Shown here one piece after another: positions 47,218-59,020 of a stretch of DNA of 64,000 bases (positions within the stretch are counted from its first letter, which is position 1; every line of letters starts with the position of its first letter). The notes below the pieces were generated by a model. It did not search any database. It was not told the DNA's origin and saw only the letters and a list, made by a program, of their open reading frames with translations. The stretch is from NCBI GenBank assembly GCA_030426265.1, contig JAUHYP010000006.1:62001-126000 (forward strand), given 5' to 3'. Origin of the DNA: Gammaproteobacteria bacterium (GTDB lineage: Bacteria > Pseudomonadota > Gammaproteobacteria > Xanthomonadales > SZUA-36). A program made the translations under genes and the position numbers.

Positions 47218-48149
47218 TCCGGGCGGCGCGCCCGGGCGCGGTCGAGGCGTTTCAGGCGGGGCGAGGCCTGCAGGTAGGCCGGCACCACCGACTCCACGCT
47301 GGCGGGGCGGATGCCGATGCGTGGCAGCGCGTTGTCTCCGGTCACGTTGTCGACCTGCAGGGATCGATAGTTGTCGGTTGAGAAGGGCTTGCCCGGGACG
47401 AAGTCCATCACCGCGGCCTGCAGGCGCGAGACGCCGTCCGGCAAGCCGATCACCGTGCGGCGCAGGCCCAGGGTGGCCGCCGTCCAGCGGACGAGTTCCT
47501 TCAGGGTGTAGACCTTCGGGCCGCCGAGTTCCCAGGTGGCGCCCACCGCATCGGGCCGTTCCAGGGCCAGCGCCATGGCCGCGCCGACGTCGTGGGCCCA
47601 GACCGGCTGCAGGCGCGCATCCGGGCAGGCCAGGGGCAGCACCGGGGCCAGGCGCAACAGGGAAGCGAAGCGGTTGAAGAACCCGTCGCCCTCGCCGAAC
47701 ACCACCGAGGGGCGGAACACGGTCACGTCCATGCCACTTTCACGCAGCAGGGCCTCGGCCTCGCCCTTGGTCCGCTGGTAGTGGCTCTTGCCCGCGCCGG
47801 CGCCCAGGGCGCTGACATGGAGAATCCGGCGCACACCGGCTTCCCTGGCGGCCTCGACGAGGCTGGCCACCAGCCCCACGTGCACGCGGTGGAAGCCCGA
47901 TCCGTCGCGACCCTTTTCGTTGAGGATGCCGGCCATGCTGACCACGACGTCCCTGCCGTCCATGGCCCGGGCCAGCGTGTCCCGGTCGTGGACGTCGGCC
48001 ACGGCCAGTTCCAGCCCCGGCACCAGGCGCAGGCGTGAGCGCCGCGCCGGCTGGCGGGTGAGAACCGTGTTGTCATGGCCGGCCCGGGCGAGGGCCAGCG
48101 CGGCGTGGTGGCCGAGAAAACCACTGCCGCCGATGGTCAGGATGCGCAT
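47214..48149 (-). CDS. NAD(P)-binding NDUFA9-like atypical SDR
   Basis: 311 aa starting [24 protein letters not shown] with a glycine-rich Rossmann motif. The SDR-type Tyr-x-x-x-Lys is replaced by [15 protein letters not shown], and [19 protein letters not shown] matches the complex I NDUFA9/YfcH-like group. Probable NAD(P)H binding; partner and reaction unknown. It lies 5 nt downstream of slt and overlaps cca by 4 nt, giving the operon slt-NDUFA9-cca. Confidence 0.88.
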   Translation of the reverse strand: MRILTIGGSGFLGHHAALALARAGHDNTVLTRQPARRSRLRLVPGLELAVADVHDRDTLARAMDGRDVVVSMAGILNEKGRDGSGFHRVHVGLVASLVEAAREAGVRRILHVSALGAGAGKSHYQRTKGEAEALLRESGMDVTVFRPSVVFGEGDGFFNRFASLLRLAPVLPLACPDARLQPVWAHDVGAAMALALERPDAVGATWELGGPKVYTLKELVRWTAATLGLRRTVIGLPDGVSRLQAAVMDFVPGKPFSTDNYRSLQVDNVTGDNALPRIGIRPASVESVVPAYLQASPRLKRLDRARARRPE

Positions 48150-48154
48150 GGGCC

Positions 48155-50230
48155 TCAGGGGCCGCTGGCCGCCACCTCGTCGGGTACCGCTTCGACCGGG
48201 GAGGGACGGCACACGACCGCAGCGTGTGGATCGGCCTCCATGGTACCGGATTCGATTCCCGGCATGCGGCTGGAAATGCGCCGCACCGGGTTCCCCAGCC
48301 GCCAGTCGTACAGCGTGGTGAAGGTGAGCACCCGCGGAATGTAGTCGCGGGTCTCGTAGTAGGGCAGGGTCTCGATCCACTGCGCGGCCTCGTCCAGCGG
48401 ACGGGAGCCCAGCCAACGGTCCACGGCGTTGGGGCCGGCGTTGTAGGCCCCAGACACGAGCACGGGATTCTGGGCGTACTCGTCCAGCAACTCGCGCAGG
48501 TAGACGGTGCCGAAGCGGATATTGAAGTCGCCCTGCAGGAGCTGGCTGGAAGAGGAATAGCTCATCCCGTGTTTGCTGGCCAGCGTCTTCGCCGTCGACG
48601 GCAGCACCTGCATCAGCCCGAGCGCGCCGGCCGAAGAGCGGGCGTGCTCCATCATGGCGCTTTCCGAGCGCATGATGCCCAGCACCCAGGCGGGGTCCAG
48701 GTCGAGCGATCCGGCAGCGTCCATGATCGAGGCCTCGTGCAGCACCGGGAAGCGCCACTCGTAGTAACTCAGCTCCCCGCTGTCGCCGAGGGCGAAGATC
48801 GCCCGGTCGTACCAGCCCTCGCGCCGCGCCAGGCCGGCGGCGACCTTGAGCTCGTCCTGGGGCAGGCTGCGGGCCGCGCCGGTCCATTCGGCCGCCGCCC
48901 AGTTGTCCAGGCCGGCCCGGTGCAGTTCCAGGGCGCGGTGGAAGCGCGGCGTGCCGGCCAGGGTCGTGATGTCCGCCTCGCTGACGACAGGCTCGCGGGC
49001 GCAGATGGTGTAGGGCTGGCGCAGGGCGTCCGCCGCCAGGAAACCGTGGTAGTTCGTCCCGGTGGCGAGCGTCTCCAGCGCGGCCTTGCCTTCCTCGGCC
49101 CTGCCGGTGGCCAGCAGTGCCCTGGCCTTCCAGTAGCGCCAGCGAACATCGTCCGCGGCCTCGCCGTCCAGGCCGTCGATGGCCTCCAGCACCTGCTCCC
49201 ATTCGCCCTGGGCCAGGGCCGCGCGGGCCCACCACTCGTGCAACTGGTCGTTGCGGTACCGGGGGGGGACCTCCCGGATGAAGGCGAGGGCCTCCTCGTC
49301 CAGGTCGACGGCTGACCACAGGGCGACTTCCCGCGCCAGTTCACCGCGGGTCTGGTCGTCCCATCCGAAGTGCCCGGAGAGCGACGGATAGAGCGCCAGG
49401 GCGCGGCTGGCGTCGATGCGCGCCAGGCGCCGCAGGGAGGACGCGGCGATCATCCGCGTCATGTCGCTGTCGTGCCAGGTCACGGCGCGATCCAGGCTTC
49501 GGTAGCGGTCCTGGTCGAATCGCTGCCAGCGGTCCAGCCACTCGCGGTCCGCCGGCGAAAGGAAGCGCGCCAGGTAGAGCGTGAGGCGTGGATTGCCGGC
49601 GACCATCGCCAGGCGGATGCGCTCCCAGGCGCGCTCCGGTGTAACGCCCCCCTGGTCCGTCATCCATTTGAACAGGGGATCGCAGGCGTCCGGCTGACTG
49701 TGGCCGACGGTCCACAGCGACTGGGCCTCTGCGAGCAGGCCGTCGGTGTCTCCCGTCGCCAGCCGGGCGCGGGCGTGATAGCAACGCACCTCCGTGTTGT
49801 CCACGCCTTCCCCGTACTCCAGCAGGGCCTGCCAACGGGCTTTCCTGCCCAGGGTCCTGAGCCAGGCAAGGCGCAGCCCGCGGGTGAAGGCCCAGTCCTC
49901 GTGGGCCTCGAGAAAGGCGGCCATCGTGGCCGGCGCAACCTCGCCGCGGCGGTGCCGATAGTCCTCGTACTGCCAGTAGGGATAGAGCACGTAGCCTTGC
50001 AGCGACGGACCCAGTTCCTCGAAGCGCGCCCGGGGGCCACGGCCGGCGGCGCGCCAGGCCTCCTGGAATCGCGTTCGCAGTTCGGATTCGTCGGGGGGTG
50101 TCGCAGCCAGGGCCGGGGCATTCGCGAGCAGGGCGCCCAGGACGAGCGCCGTGAACAGCCATGCGAAGCAAAGGAAGGTGCGCCCGGCGAAAACGCCGTG
50201 CGTTATGCTGGCCCCCTGCGCTGTGTTCAT
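48155..50230 (-). CDS. slt: Soluble lytic murein transglycosylase
   Basis: 691 aa. Signal peptide about 1-43 (TFLCFAWLFTALVLGALLANAPALA). An N-terminal superhelical U domain of Ala/Arg-rich helices spans about 50-480. The SLT catalytic domain at about 530-660 has ESAMMEHARSSAGALGLMQVLPSTA with the catalytic Glu, GDFNIRFGTVYL, and GAYNAGPNAVDRWL. Cleaves glycan strands with formation of 1,6-anhydroMurNAc. Divergent from a TauE/SafE permease with about 90 nt between them. Confidence 0.95.
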   Translation of the reverse strand: MNTAQGASITHGVFAGRTFLCFAWLFTALVLGALLANAPALAATPPDESELRTRFQEAWRAAGRGPRARFEELGPSLQGYVLYPYWQYEDYRHRRGEVAPATMAAFLEAHEDWAFTRGLRLAWLRTLGRKARWQALLEYGEGVDNTEVRCYHARARLATGDTDGLLAEAQSLWTVGHSQPDACDPLFKWMTDQGGVTPERAWERIRLAMVAGNPRLTLYLARFLSPADREWLDRWQRFDQDRYRSLDRAVTWHDSDMTRMIAASSLRRLARIDASRALALYPSLSGHFGWDDQTRGELAREVALWSAVDLDEEALAFIREVPPRYRNDQLHEWWARAALAQGEWEQVLEAIDGLDGEAADDVRWRYWKARALLATGRAEEGKAALETLATGTNYHGFLAADALRQPYTICAREPVVSEADITTLAGTPRFHRALELHRAGLDNWAAAEWTGAARSLPQDELKVAAGLARREGWYDRAIFALGDSGELSYYEWRFPVLHEASIMDAAGSLDLDPAWVLGIMRSESAMMEHARSSAGALGLMQVLPSTAKTLASKHGMSYSSSSQLLQGDFNIRFGTVYLRELLDEYAQNPVLVSGAYNAGPNAVDRWLGSRPLDEAAQWIETLPYYETRDYIPRVLTFTTLYDWRLGNPVRRISSRMPGIESGTMEADPHAAVVCRPSPVEAVPDEVAASGP

Positions 50231-50321
50231 GGGATCACCCTATGCAATTCCCGACGTTCCGGCAAGCTCGCTTCGCCAGGACGAATGCCGACCGCCGCCA
50301 CCCGCCGGGACGCCGCCCCTG

Positions 50322-51107
50322 ATGGCCTGGGAGTTCGCCCTCATCGGCCTGGCCGCGGGCTTCGCCGCGGGCTACCTGGGCATCGGTGGGGGCGTCATCG
50401 TGGTGCCGGCCCTGGTGTTCGTGTTCGGCCGCGATCCGGCCACGGCCCCGGTCGCCAGTCACCTGGCGGTCGCCACCTCGGTGGCGACCATGCTCGCCAC
50501 TTCACTGAGTTCCATCGTCGCGCACCATCGGCGCGGCGCCATTCGCTGGGACGCGGTGCGTCTCCTGGCCGCGGGCCTCCTGCTCGGCGCCGCCCTGGGC
50601 GCCTGGCTGGCCGACCAGGTCTCGACGCGCGCCCTGGCCGCGGTGTTCGGGGTGTTCGCCGCGTTCGCGGGCGTGCGCATGCTCATGGCCCGGCAAGGCC
50701 CTTCGGAACGACCCCTGCCGGGGCGCGGCGCCGGACTGGCGCTGGGGACGGCCTTCGGGGCGATCTCCAGCCTGGTGGGCATCGGGGGCGGCGTGTTGAC
50801 CGGTCCCTGGATGATGGCCCACGGGGTGTCGCCACAACGCGCCGTCGCCACGGCCGCCGCCTGCGGCTACCCGATCGCCGTGGCCGGCACGGTGGCCTTC
50901 ATGCTGCTGGGGCGGGAAGAGACCGGCGGTCTGTCCAGCCTGGGCTACGTGCACCTGCCGGCACTGGCGGGCATCGCGGTGTTCAGCGTGCTGTCGGCGC
51001 CGCTGGGTGCGCGTGCCGTGCACGGCAGCCCGCCGCAGTGGGTGCGGCGGGCGTTTGCAGTGCTGCTGTTGGGAGTGGCGGCCCGGATGATCCTCCAGGC
51101 CGTCTGA
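50322..51107 (+). CDS. Sulfite exporter TauE/SafE-type permease
   Basis: 261 aa if started MAWEFALIGLAAGF at 50322. About eight hydrophobic segments, with the duplicated family motif GIGGGVIVVPALV (about 23-35) and GIGGGVLTGPWMM (about 158-170). TSUP transporters move anions such as sulfite or organosulfonates; the substrate cannot be inferred. Ribosome-binding site is weak, and an upstream ATG at 50229 is possible but would add a Pro-rich tail before the first helix. Confidence 0.85.
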   Translation: MAWEFALIGLAAGFAAGYLGIGGGVIVVPALVFVFGRDPATAPVASHLAVATSVATMLATSLSSIVAHHRRGAIRWDAVRLLAAGLLLGAALGAWLADQVSTRALAAVFGVFAAFAGVRMLMARQGPSERPLPGRGAGLALGTAFGAISSLVGIGGGVLTGPWMMAHGVSPQRAVATAAACGYPIAVAGTVAFMLLGREETGGLSSLGYVHLPALAGIAVFSVLSAPLGARAVHGSPPQWVRRAFAVLLLGVAARMILQAV

Positions 51108-51108
51108 C

Positions 51109-51807
51109 TCACTCGCCGGCGGCCAGTGCTTTTTCCGGCGCCGCTTCGGCGGGGGCGTTGGCGGCGGTCTGCGCGGCCTGCTCATGGGCGACCAGTGCAT
51201 CCACCACCTGCAGCAGGATTTCGAAACCACTGACAGCGCCGCCGGCGGAAACGAGGTACTTGCCGTTCACCAGCATGCTCGGTGTGCCGCTGACGCCGGC
51301 CGCCTGCACCATCTTCTGCTCGTTCTTCATGCGCATGTCGACGGCGAAGGACTTGGACGTGGCCAGGAACTTCTCCACCGGGACCCCGTAGGCGGAATAG
51401 AAGTCGGCGATCTCTTCCATGCTGCGCATCTGCCGACGCTCTTTCCACAGCGTGTCCATCATGGCCACGTGGGCTTCCTCGGCCACGCCCAGCAGGTCGG
51501 CGGTGATGTAGGCCCGCGCGTACAGGCCCCAGATGGCGCGGCCGAATTCGACCGGGATGCGGGTGAGTTCGACACCTTCGGGCATGCGTCCCTTCCAGGA
51601 CTGCATGTAGGGCTCGAAGGTCGCGCAGTGGTTGCAGAGGTAGGAAAAGACCTCGGTCACGCGCACACCGTCGACCACCCGCACATTGTTGAGGGGCGGA
51701 TCGATGATGCGGTAATGGGTGCCTTCCTGGAAGGCGCCCACGGAATCCTGTGCCAGTGCGGCGGCGCCCGGCACCAGCAGCGCCAGGGCAATGATCAGAT
51801 GTTTCAT
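51109..51807 (-). CDS. dsbA: Periplasmic thiol:disulfide oxidoreductase DsbA
   Basis: 232 aa from the ATG at 51807, 8 nt after GGAG. Signal peptide about 1-20. Thioredoxin fold with active site Cys58-Asn-His-Cys61 (the usual DsbA pair is CPHC), and cis-Pro in VSGTPSML (about 176-183). The C-terminus has an Ala/Glu-rich tail of about 25 residues beyond the fold. Donates disulfides to exported proteins, working with DsbB. Downstream of cytochrome c4, as in Pseudomonas. Confidence 0.92.
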   Translation of the reverse strand: MKHLIIALALLVPGAAALAQDSVGAFQEGTHYRIIDPPLNNVRVVDGVRVTEVFSYLCNHCATFEPYMQSWKGRMPEGVELTRIPVEFGRAIWGLYARAYITADLLGVAEEAHVAMMDTLWKERRQMRSMEEIADFYSAYGVPVEKFLATSKSFAVDMRMKNEQKMVQAAGVSGTPSMLVNGKYLVSAGGAVSGFEILLQVVDALVAHEQAAQTAANAPAEAAPEKALAAGE

Positions 51808-51871
51808 CGGGTTCTCCTTGTGTGCCATGCCACAGACCGCGATCCGCGGCCCGGGTTCCCTCGTCCCGGCC

Positions 51872-52495
51872 TCAGTCGGCGCGGTACAGGCCCTGCAGGT
51901 AGCTGGACACGGCGGTGATGTCTTCGTCGGTCAGCCGGCGCGCCACGCCGACCATGACGGTGCTGTTGGCGTCGTCCGCGCCCCAGGTCTGTCCGTCGCG
52001 GTACTTCTTGAGCATGTTCTCGGTATAGGTGGCGTGCTGCCCGGCGACCCAGGGGTAACCGGCCAGCGGGTTGCCTTCACCGGCAGGCCCGTGACAGCTG
52101 GTGCAGGCCGGGATGCCTTCTTCGGGGTTGCCGGCCCGGTAGAGCGACTCGCCGGCGGCGACGAGGTTTTCATCGGCGGCGCCGGGGCTGATCGTCTTCG
52201 AGGCGTAGTAGGCGGCGAGGTCCAGGATGTCCTGGTCCGAGAGCGTTGCAACGATTCCGATCATCTCGGGGACCGAACGGGCGCCGTCCTTGATCAGGGT
52301 GATGTGGCGCGCCAGGTACTGTTCGTGCTGGCCGGCGAGCTTGGGCCACATGGCGACGACGCTGTTACCGTCCAGACCGTGGCAGGCGGCGCAGATGGCG
52401 GCTTTCGACTCGCCCGCGGCGGCGTCACCCTCGGCGAGGGCGGTATTGGCGGTCAGCAGGACCAAGCAGGCAAAGGCGCCGAGCGCTGATTTCAT
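51872..52495 (-). CDS. Diheme cytochrome c4
   Basis: 207 aa. Signal peptide about 1-20 (ALGAFACLVLLTANTALA). Two CXXCH heme sites: CAACH (about 33-37) and CTSCH (about 128-132), each followed by GxxG and later Met-containing loops, the two-domain cytochrome c4 pattern. Membrane-associated electron donor to terminal oxidases. GGAG ribosome-binding site 8 nt before the ATG. Likely co-transcribed with dsbA (64-nt gap). Divergent from engB across 145 nt. Confidence 0.95.
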   Translation of the reverse strand: MKSALGAFACLVLLTANTALAEGDAAAGESKAAICAACHGLDGNSVVAMWPKLAGQHEQYLARHITLIKDGARSVPEMIGIVATLSDQDILDLAAYYASKTISPGAADENLVAAGESLYRAGNPEEGIPACTSCHGPAGEGNPLAGYPWVAGQHATYTENMLKKYRDGQTWGADDANSTVMVGVARRLTDEDITAVSSYLQGLYRAD

Positions 52496-52640
52496 GACGT
52501 GATCTCCATTCCCGGGTCCAGGCCGAAGCCGTGACATTGTGCCGGGGATTGTGTTGCCGGGAGGCTCTAAAGCCGGGACGATTCCTGACGGTGCGTTATT
52601 ATCGCGTTTTCATCGTGTGCGTTCCAGCGCCGGGAGCCCC

Positions 52641-55083
<2,443 letters not shown>

Positions 55084-55143
55084 CGAACGGGACGACCACG
55101 AGGAGATGCCGGGCGGAACGCCAGTTCCGCGTGGCCGCCGGCG

Positions 55144-55653
55144 CTAGCCGCCGCGCAGCACCCGAATCGCACCCAGGATCCAGCAGCCGGCCTGCACCAG
55201 CAGCAGGGCGGGCAGGGCCAGCACCAGGGACTTGAGCAGCCAGACGCCGGGCAGGCCGCCGGCCTGGTTGGAACCTTCCTTCAGCGCCCAGGACGCGGCG
55301 ACGTAGTCCCAGCCGACCACCAGCAGGTAGACGCAGACGGGCACCACGAACAGCACGGCGCCGGCCAGGTCGACCCAGGCCTTGTGCCGCGGAGAGCGGT
55401 CACGGTAGAGGATGTCCACCCGGACGTGGCCGTCCGCCTGCCAGGTCCAGGCGGCGGCCAGCATGAACACGGCCGCGTGCATATAGGTGACCGATTCCTG
55501 CAGCCAGACCCAGCCGAGGTTGAAGCCGTAGCGCAACAGCACCACGGCGAATGTGACCAGGACCATCGGCAGCAGCAACCACGCCGCGGCCTGCCCGATG
55601 AAGCGCACGGCGCCGGCCGGAAGCGGCCGGGCGGCGGCTTCGGACGCGCTCAC
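55144..55653 (-). CDS. TRAP transporter small permease subunit (DctQ-like), orphan
   Basis: 169 aa from the GTG at 55653, overlapping the DUF2782 stop (GTGA). Four predicted transmembrane helices with the DctQ pattern LLRYGFNLGWVWLQE and a GHVRVDILYRDRSPR loop (about 64-80). The large permease DctM and the binding protein DctP are not adjacent: aroE runs the other way beyond the stop. Either its partners are elsewhere or it has a different role in the operon with DUF2782. Small permeases normally pair with DctM. Confidence 0.82.
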   Translation of the reverse strand: MSASEAAARPLPAGAVRFIGQAAAWLLLPMVLVTFAVVLLRYGFNLGWVWLQESVTYMHAAVFMLAAAWTWQADGHVRVDILYRDRSPRHKAWVDLAGAVLFVVPVCVYLLVVGWDYVAASWALKEGSNQAGGLPGVWLLKSLVLALPALLLVQAGCWILGAIRVLRGG

Positions 55654-56045
55654 CACTCCTTGAGCTTCCAGTACACCGGTTTGACCGGGTAGGCAGCGCG
55701 GTCGCCTTCGCGGAGCTCCAGTTGCCCGTCGCCGTCGTCGTCGAGGTAGTAGTACGGAACGCCGACGCGCGGCGTGATCTTCACCATGTAGACGCGGCCG
55801 TCGAGGCTGTACTCCTCGATGATGTTTTCGTCCTCGTCGCGGCGGATTTCCACGGTGGGTTCGACCCGGTCGCTGTCGTCCAGCACCTTGGGCGGAATGG
55901 GGACGTCGTCGCCCTCGGGCACACGCTCGGGCGCGTCGATGGGCGGAATCGGCGGCGGGGCCGCGGGATCGTCCTCCTGCGCGAAGGCGGCGGGCGCCAT
56001 CAGCAGGGCCGCCAGCAGGACACTCGACAACAAGGGCTTGTTCAT
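55650..56045 (-). CDS. DUF2782 family periplasmic protein
   Basis: 131 aa. Signal peptide about 1-22 (LLSSVLLAALLMAPAAFA), then an acidic Pro-rich linker (about 24-60), then a short beta-rich domain with EIRRDEDENIIEEYSLDGRVYMVKI (residues about 66-90) and the terminal YYYLDDDGDGQLELR. The family is known near polA in gammaproteobacteria; its function is unknown. A GGAGGTG site precedes the ATG. Divergent from polA across 171 nt. Confidence 0.88.
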   Translation of the reverse strand: MNKPLLSSVLLAALLMAPAAFAQEDDPAAPPPIPPIDAPERVPEGDDVPIPPKVLDDSDRVEPTVEIRRDEDENIIEEYSLDGRVYMVKITPRVGVPYYYLDDDGDGQLELREGDRAAYPVKPVYWKLKEW

Positions 56046-56216
56046 GACACCACCTCCATTGCGCCACCCGGCCGGGCGGCCCGAATCCGGGAGACGCCAG
56101 CGCGCCGCCGGACCCCGTTGAAGACCCGTGCCGCGCTGTCACCGCGGCCCATCCTTGAGTATTCTCAGCATATCAGACCCGCTCGCCGGGAATCCCGCAA
56201 ACCCTCCCAGGACACC

Positions 56217-58898
56217 ATGAACAGCGACTCCCGGACGCTCTACCTCGTCGACGGATCTTCCTATCTCTACCGGGCCTTCCACGCCCTGCCCAACCTGACC
56301 AATTCCGGCGGGGAGCCCACGGGCGCCCTGCTCGGCGTGGCCAACATGCTGCGCCGGCTGCTCAAGGAAGCCGACTCCGACCGCCTCGCCGTAGTGTTCG
56401 ACGCGAAAGGCCCAACCTTCCGCAACGAGCTCTACGCCGACTACAAGGCCAATCGCCCGCCCATGCCGGGTGAACTGCGCAGCCAGGTCGAGCCTATTTT
56501 CGAGGTCGTTCGCCTGCTGGGCCTGCCCCTGGTGCAGGTCGAGGGCGTCGAGGCCGATGACGTCATCGGCACCCTGGCACGCCAGGCCGAGGCCGCCGGC
56601 CTGCACTGCGTGATTTCCACCGGCGACAAGGACCTCGCCCAGCTCGTGACGGACCGCGTCACCCTGGTCAACACCATGAGCGAGACCACCATGGACCCGG
56701 AGGGCGTGGTGGAAAAATTCGGCGTGCGCCCGGACCAGATCGTGGATTTCCTGGCGCTCACCGGAGACAAGTCGGACAACATCCCCGGCGTGGACAAGTG
56801 CGGTCCCAAGACCGCCGCCAAGTGGCTGGCGCAGTACGACAGCCTGGACGGCGTGATCGAGCACGCCGACGAGATCGGGGGCAAGATCGGCGAATCCCTG
56901 CGCGAGGCCTTGGACATCCTGCCGCTGTCGCGGAAGCTGGCGACCATCCGGCTGGACCTGGACCTCGAGGTCGCCCCCGACACCCTGCGCCGCGACGAGA
57001 CCGACGAGGCGGCCCTGCGCGAGTTCCTGGTCCGCTACGAATTCAACAGCTGGCTGCAGGAACTGGGCGACGATCCCGCGACGGAGGACGCCGCGGACTA
57101 CGAGGTCATCCTCGAACAGGCGCAGCTGGATCGCTGGCTGGAACGGCTGATGGCCGCCGAACTGGTCGCCTTCGACACCGAGACCACCTCCCTGGACCCG
57201 CTGCGCGCCGAACTGGTGGGCCTGAGTTTCGCCGTCGAACCCGGCGAGGCCGCCTACCTGCCGCTCGGCCATACCTATCCCGGCGCCCCGAAACAGCTGG
57301 ACCGCGATACCGTGCTGCAGGCCTTCAGGCCGCTGCTGGAGGACAAGGCCCACGCCCTCGTCGGCCAGCACTTCAAGTACGACATGAACGTCTTCTCACG
57401 CTACGGCATCGTCGCCGACGGCCTGGCCTTCGACACCATGCTGGAGTCCTACGTGTTCAACGCCACCGGCACGCGGCACGACATGGATTCGCTGGCCCTG
57501 AAGTACCTGGGCCGCCAGACGACGCACTACGAGGACGTGGCCGGCAAGGGTGCGAAGCAGATTCCGTTCAGCGAAGTGTCCATCGAGGACGCCGGCCACT
57601 ACGCCGCCGAGGACGCCGACATCACCCTGCAGCTGCACCGCCATCTCTGGCCCAGGCTGGAAGAGGAAGCGCCGCTGAAACGGGTGTTCGAGGACATCGA
57701 GATGCCGCTGGTGCCGGTGCTGGCGCGGATGGAGCAGCGGGGCGTCCTGATCGACGGCGACATTCTCCGCAAGCAGAGCGCGGAAATGGCCAAGTCCATC
57801 CACGCCCTGGAGCAGCAGGCGCACGAAGCCGCCGGGCAGCCCTTTAATCTCGGCTCGCCCAAGCAGCTGCAGGAAATCCTCTTCGACAAGCTCGGCCTGC
57901 CCGTGCTGCGCAAGACCCCGAAGGGCCAGCCCTCCACCGCCGAAGACGTGCTGCACGACCTGGCCCCGGATTTCGAGCTGCCGAAGCTGATCCTGGAATA
58001 CCGTTCCCTGTCCAAGCTCAAATCCACCTACACCGACAAGCTGCCGGAAGAGATCAACCCGGACACGGGGCGCGTCCACACCTCCTACCACCAGGCCGTG
58101 GCGGCCACCGGGCGTCTGTCCTCCAGCAACCCCAACCTGCAGAACATCCCCATCCGCACACCGGAAGGCCGGCGCATCCGCAAGGCCTTCGTCGCGCCGG
58201 AGGGCATGGTGGTGCTGGCGGCGGACTACTCGCAGATCGAGCTGCGCATCATGGCGCACATCTCCGGTGACGAGGGTCTGCTGAAGGCCTTCCGCGACGA
58301 GGTGGACGTGCATCGCGCCACGGCCGGCGAAGTGTTCGGCGCGGACTACGAACAGGTGACGGACGACCAGCGGCGCGCCGCCAAGGCCATCAATTTCGGC
58401 CTGATGTACGGCATGTCCGCCTTCGGCCTCGCGCGCCAGCTCGACATCGAGCGGGGTGAGGCCCAGGCCTACATGGACACCTACTTCGCCCGTTACCCGG
58501 GCGTGCAGGGCTTCATGGAGCGCACGCGGGAAGGGGCGCGTGAGAAGGGCTACGTCGAGACCCTGTACGGACGGCGGCTGTACCTGCCGGACATCGCCGC
58601 CGGCAACATGCAGCGCCGCCAGGCGGCCGAGCGCGCCGCCATCAACGCGCCCATGCAGGGCACGGCAGCCGACATCATCAAGCGCGCCATGATCCGCGTG
58701 GATGCCTGGTTGCGGAAGGAGCACCCCGACACCTTCCTGACCATGCAGGTGCACGACGAACTCGTGCTGGACGTGCCGGAATCGAAGATCGACGAGGTTC
58801 GCGAAGGCGTCTGCGACCTGATGTCAGGGGCGGCCGAGCTGGACGTGCCCCTGGTGGTGGACGCCGGCCACGGCCCGGACTGGGACGCCGCGCACTGA
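56217..58898 (+). CDS. polA: DNA polymerase I
   Basis: 893 aa from ATG 56217 (MNSDSRTLYLVDGSSYLYRAFHA). 5' nuclease domain about 1-290 with DKDLAQLV and SDNIPGVDKCGPKTA. Proofreading domain has DTETTSLDPL (about 320-329) and HYAAEDADITL near 461, so the 3'-5' exonuclease acidic residues appear present. Polymerase domain: DYSQIELRIMAHISGDEGLLKAF (about 670-692), RRAAKAINFGLMYGMSAFG (about 720-738) and QVHDELVLDV near the C-terminus. Repairs DNA and removes Okazaki primers. Complete, with no frame break. Confidence 0.97.
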   Translation: MNSDSRTLYLVDGSSYLYRAFHALPNLTNSGGEPTGALLGVANMLRRLLKEADSDRLAVVFDAKGPTFRNELYADYKANRPPMPGELRSQVEPIFEVVRLLGLPLVQVEGVEADDVIGTLARQAEAAGLHCVISTGDKDLAQLVTDRVTLVNTMSETTMDPEGVVEKFGVRPDQIVDFLALTGDKSDNIPGVDKCGPKTAAKWLAQYDSLDGVIEHADEIGGKIGESLREALDILPLSRKLATIRLDLDLEVAPDTLRRDETDEAALREFLVRYEFNSWLQELGDDPATEDAADYEVILEQAQLDRWLERLMAAELVAFDTETTSLDPLRAELVGLSFAVEPGEAAYLPLGHTYPGAPKQLDRDTVLQAFRPLLEDKAHALVGQHFKYDMNVFSRYGIVADGLAFDTMLESYVFNATGTRHDMDSLALKYLGRQTTHYEDVAGKGAKQIPFSEVSIEDAGHYAAEDADITLQLHRHLWPRLEEEAPLKRVFEDIEMPLVPVLARMEQRGVLIDGDILRKQSAEMAKSIHALEQQAHEAAGQPFNLGSPKQLQEILFDKLGLPVLRKTPKGQPSTAEDVLHDLAPDFELPKLILEYRSLSKLKSTYTDKLPEEINPDTGRVHTSYHQAVAATGRLSSSNPNLQNIPIRTPEGRRIRKAFVAPEGMVVLAADYSQIELRIMAHISGDEGLLKAFRDEVDVHRATAGEVFGADYEQVTDDQRRAAKAINFGLMYGMSAFGLARQLDIERGEAQAYMDTYFARYPGVQGFMERTREGAREKGYVETLYGRRLYLPDIAAGNMQRRQAAERAAINAPMQGTAADIIKRAMIRVDAWLRKEHPDTFLTMQVHDELVLDVPESKIDEVREGVCDLMSGAAELDVPLVVDAGHGPDWDAAH

Positions 58899-58933
58899 GT
58901 CCCCGCCCGTCGGGCACGGATTCCACACAGCGA

Positions 58934-58964
58934 AACGGCCGGAGGCATCTGCCGTCCGGCCGTT
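58934..58964. terminator. Hairpin downstream of polA
   Basis: Perfect 10-bp stem (58934-58943 with 58955-58964) and 11-nt loop, 36 nt beyond the polA stop. The stem's outer base pairs are A-T, so on the plus strand the hairpin ends in TT followed by CCGG. Placed between convergent polA and the RND pump gene. Confidence 0.6.
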
Positions 58965-58983
58965 CCGGCCCTGCGATTCAGGG

Positions 58984-59003
58984 CGCCCGGCGAAGGCCGG
59001 GCG
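58984..59003. terminator. Second hairpin between polA and RND pump gene
   Basis: 8-bp GC stem (58984-58991 with 58996-59003) and GAAG loop, 18 nt past the RND gene stop on the minus strand. Likely the RND operon's 3' end structure. Confidence 0.5.
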
Positions 59004-59020
59004 TCATTCGCCAAGCGCCC

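Noticed and set aside
48150-49319. N-terminal extension of the NDUFA9-like frame into slt
   Set aside because: The part above residue of the start at 48149 is the out-of-frame shadow of slt; the Rossmann motif begins at MRILTIGG.
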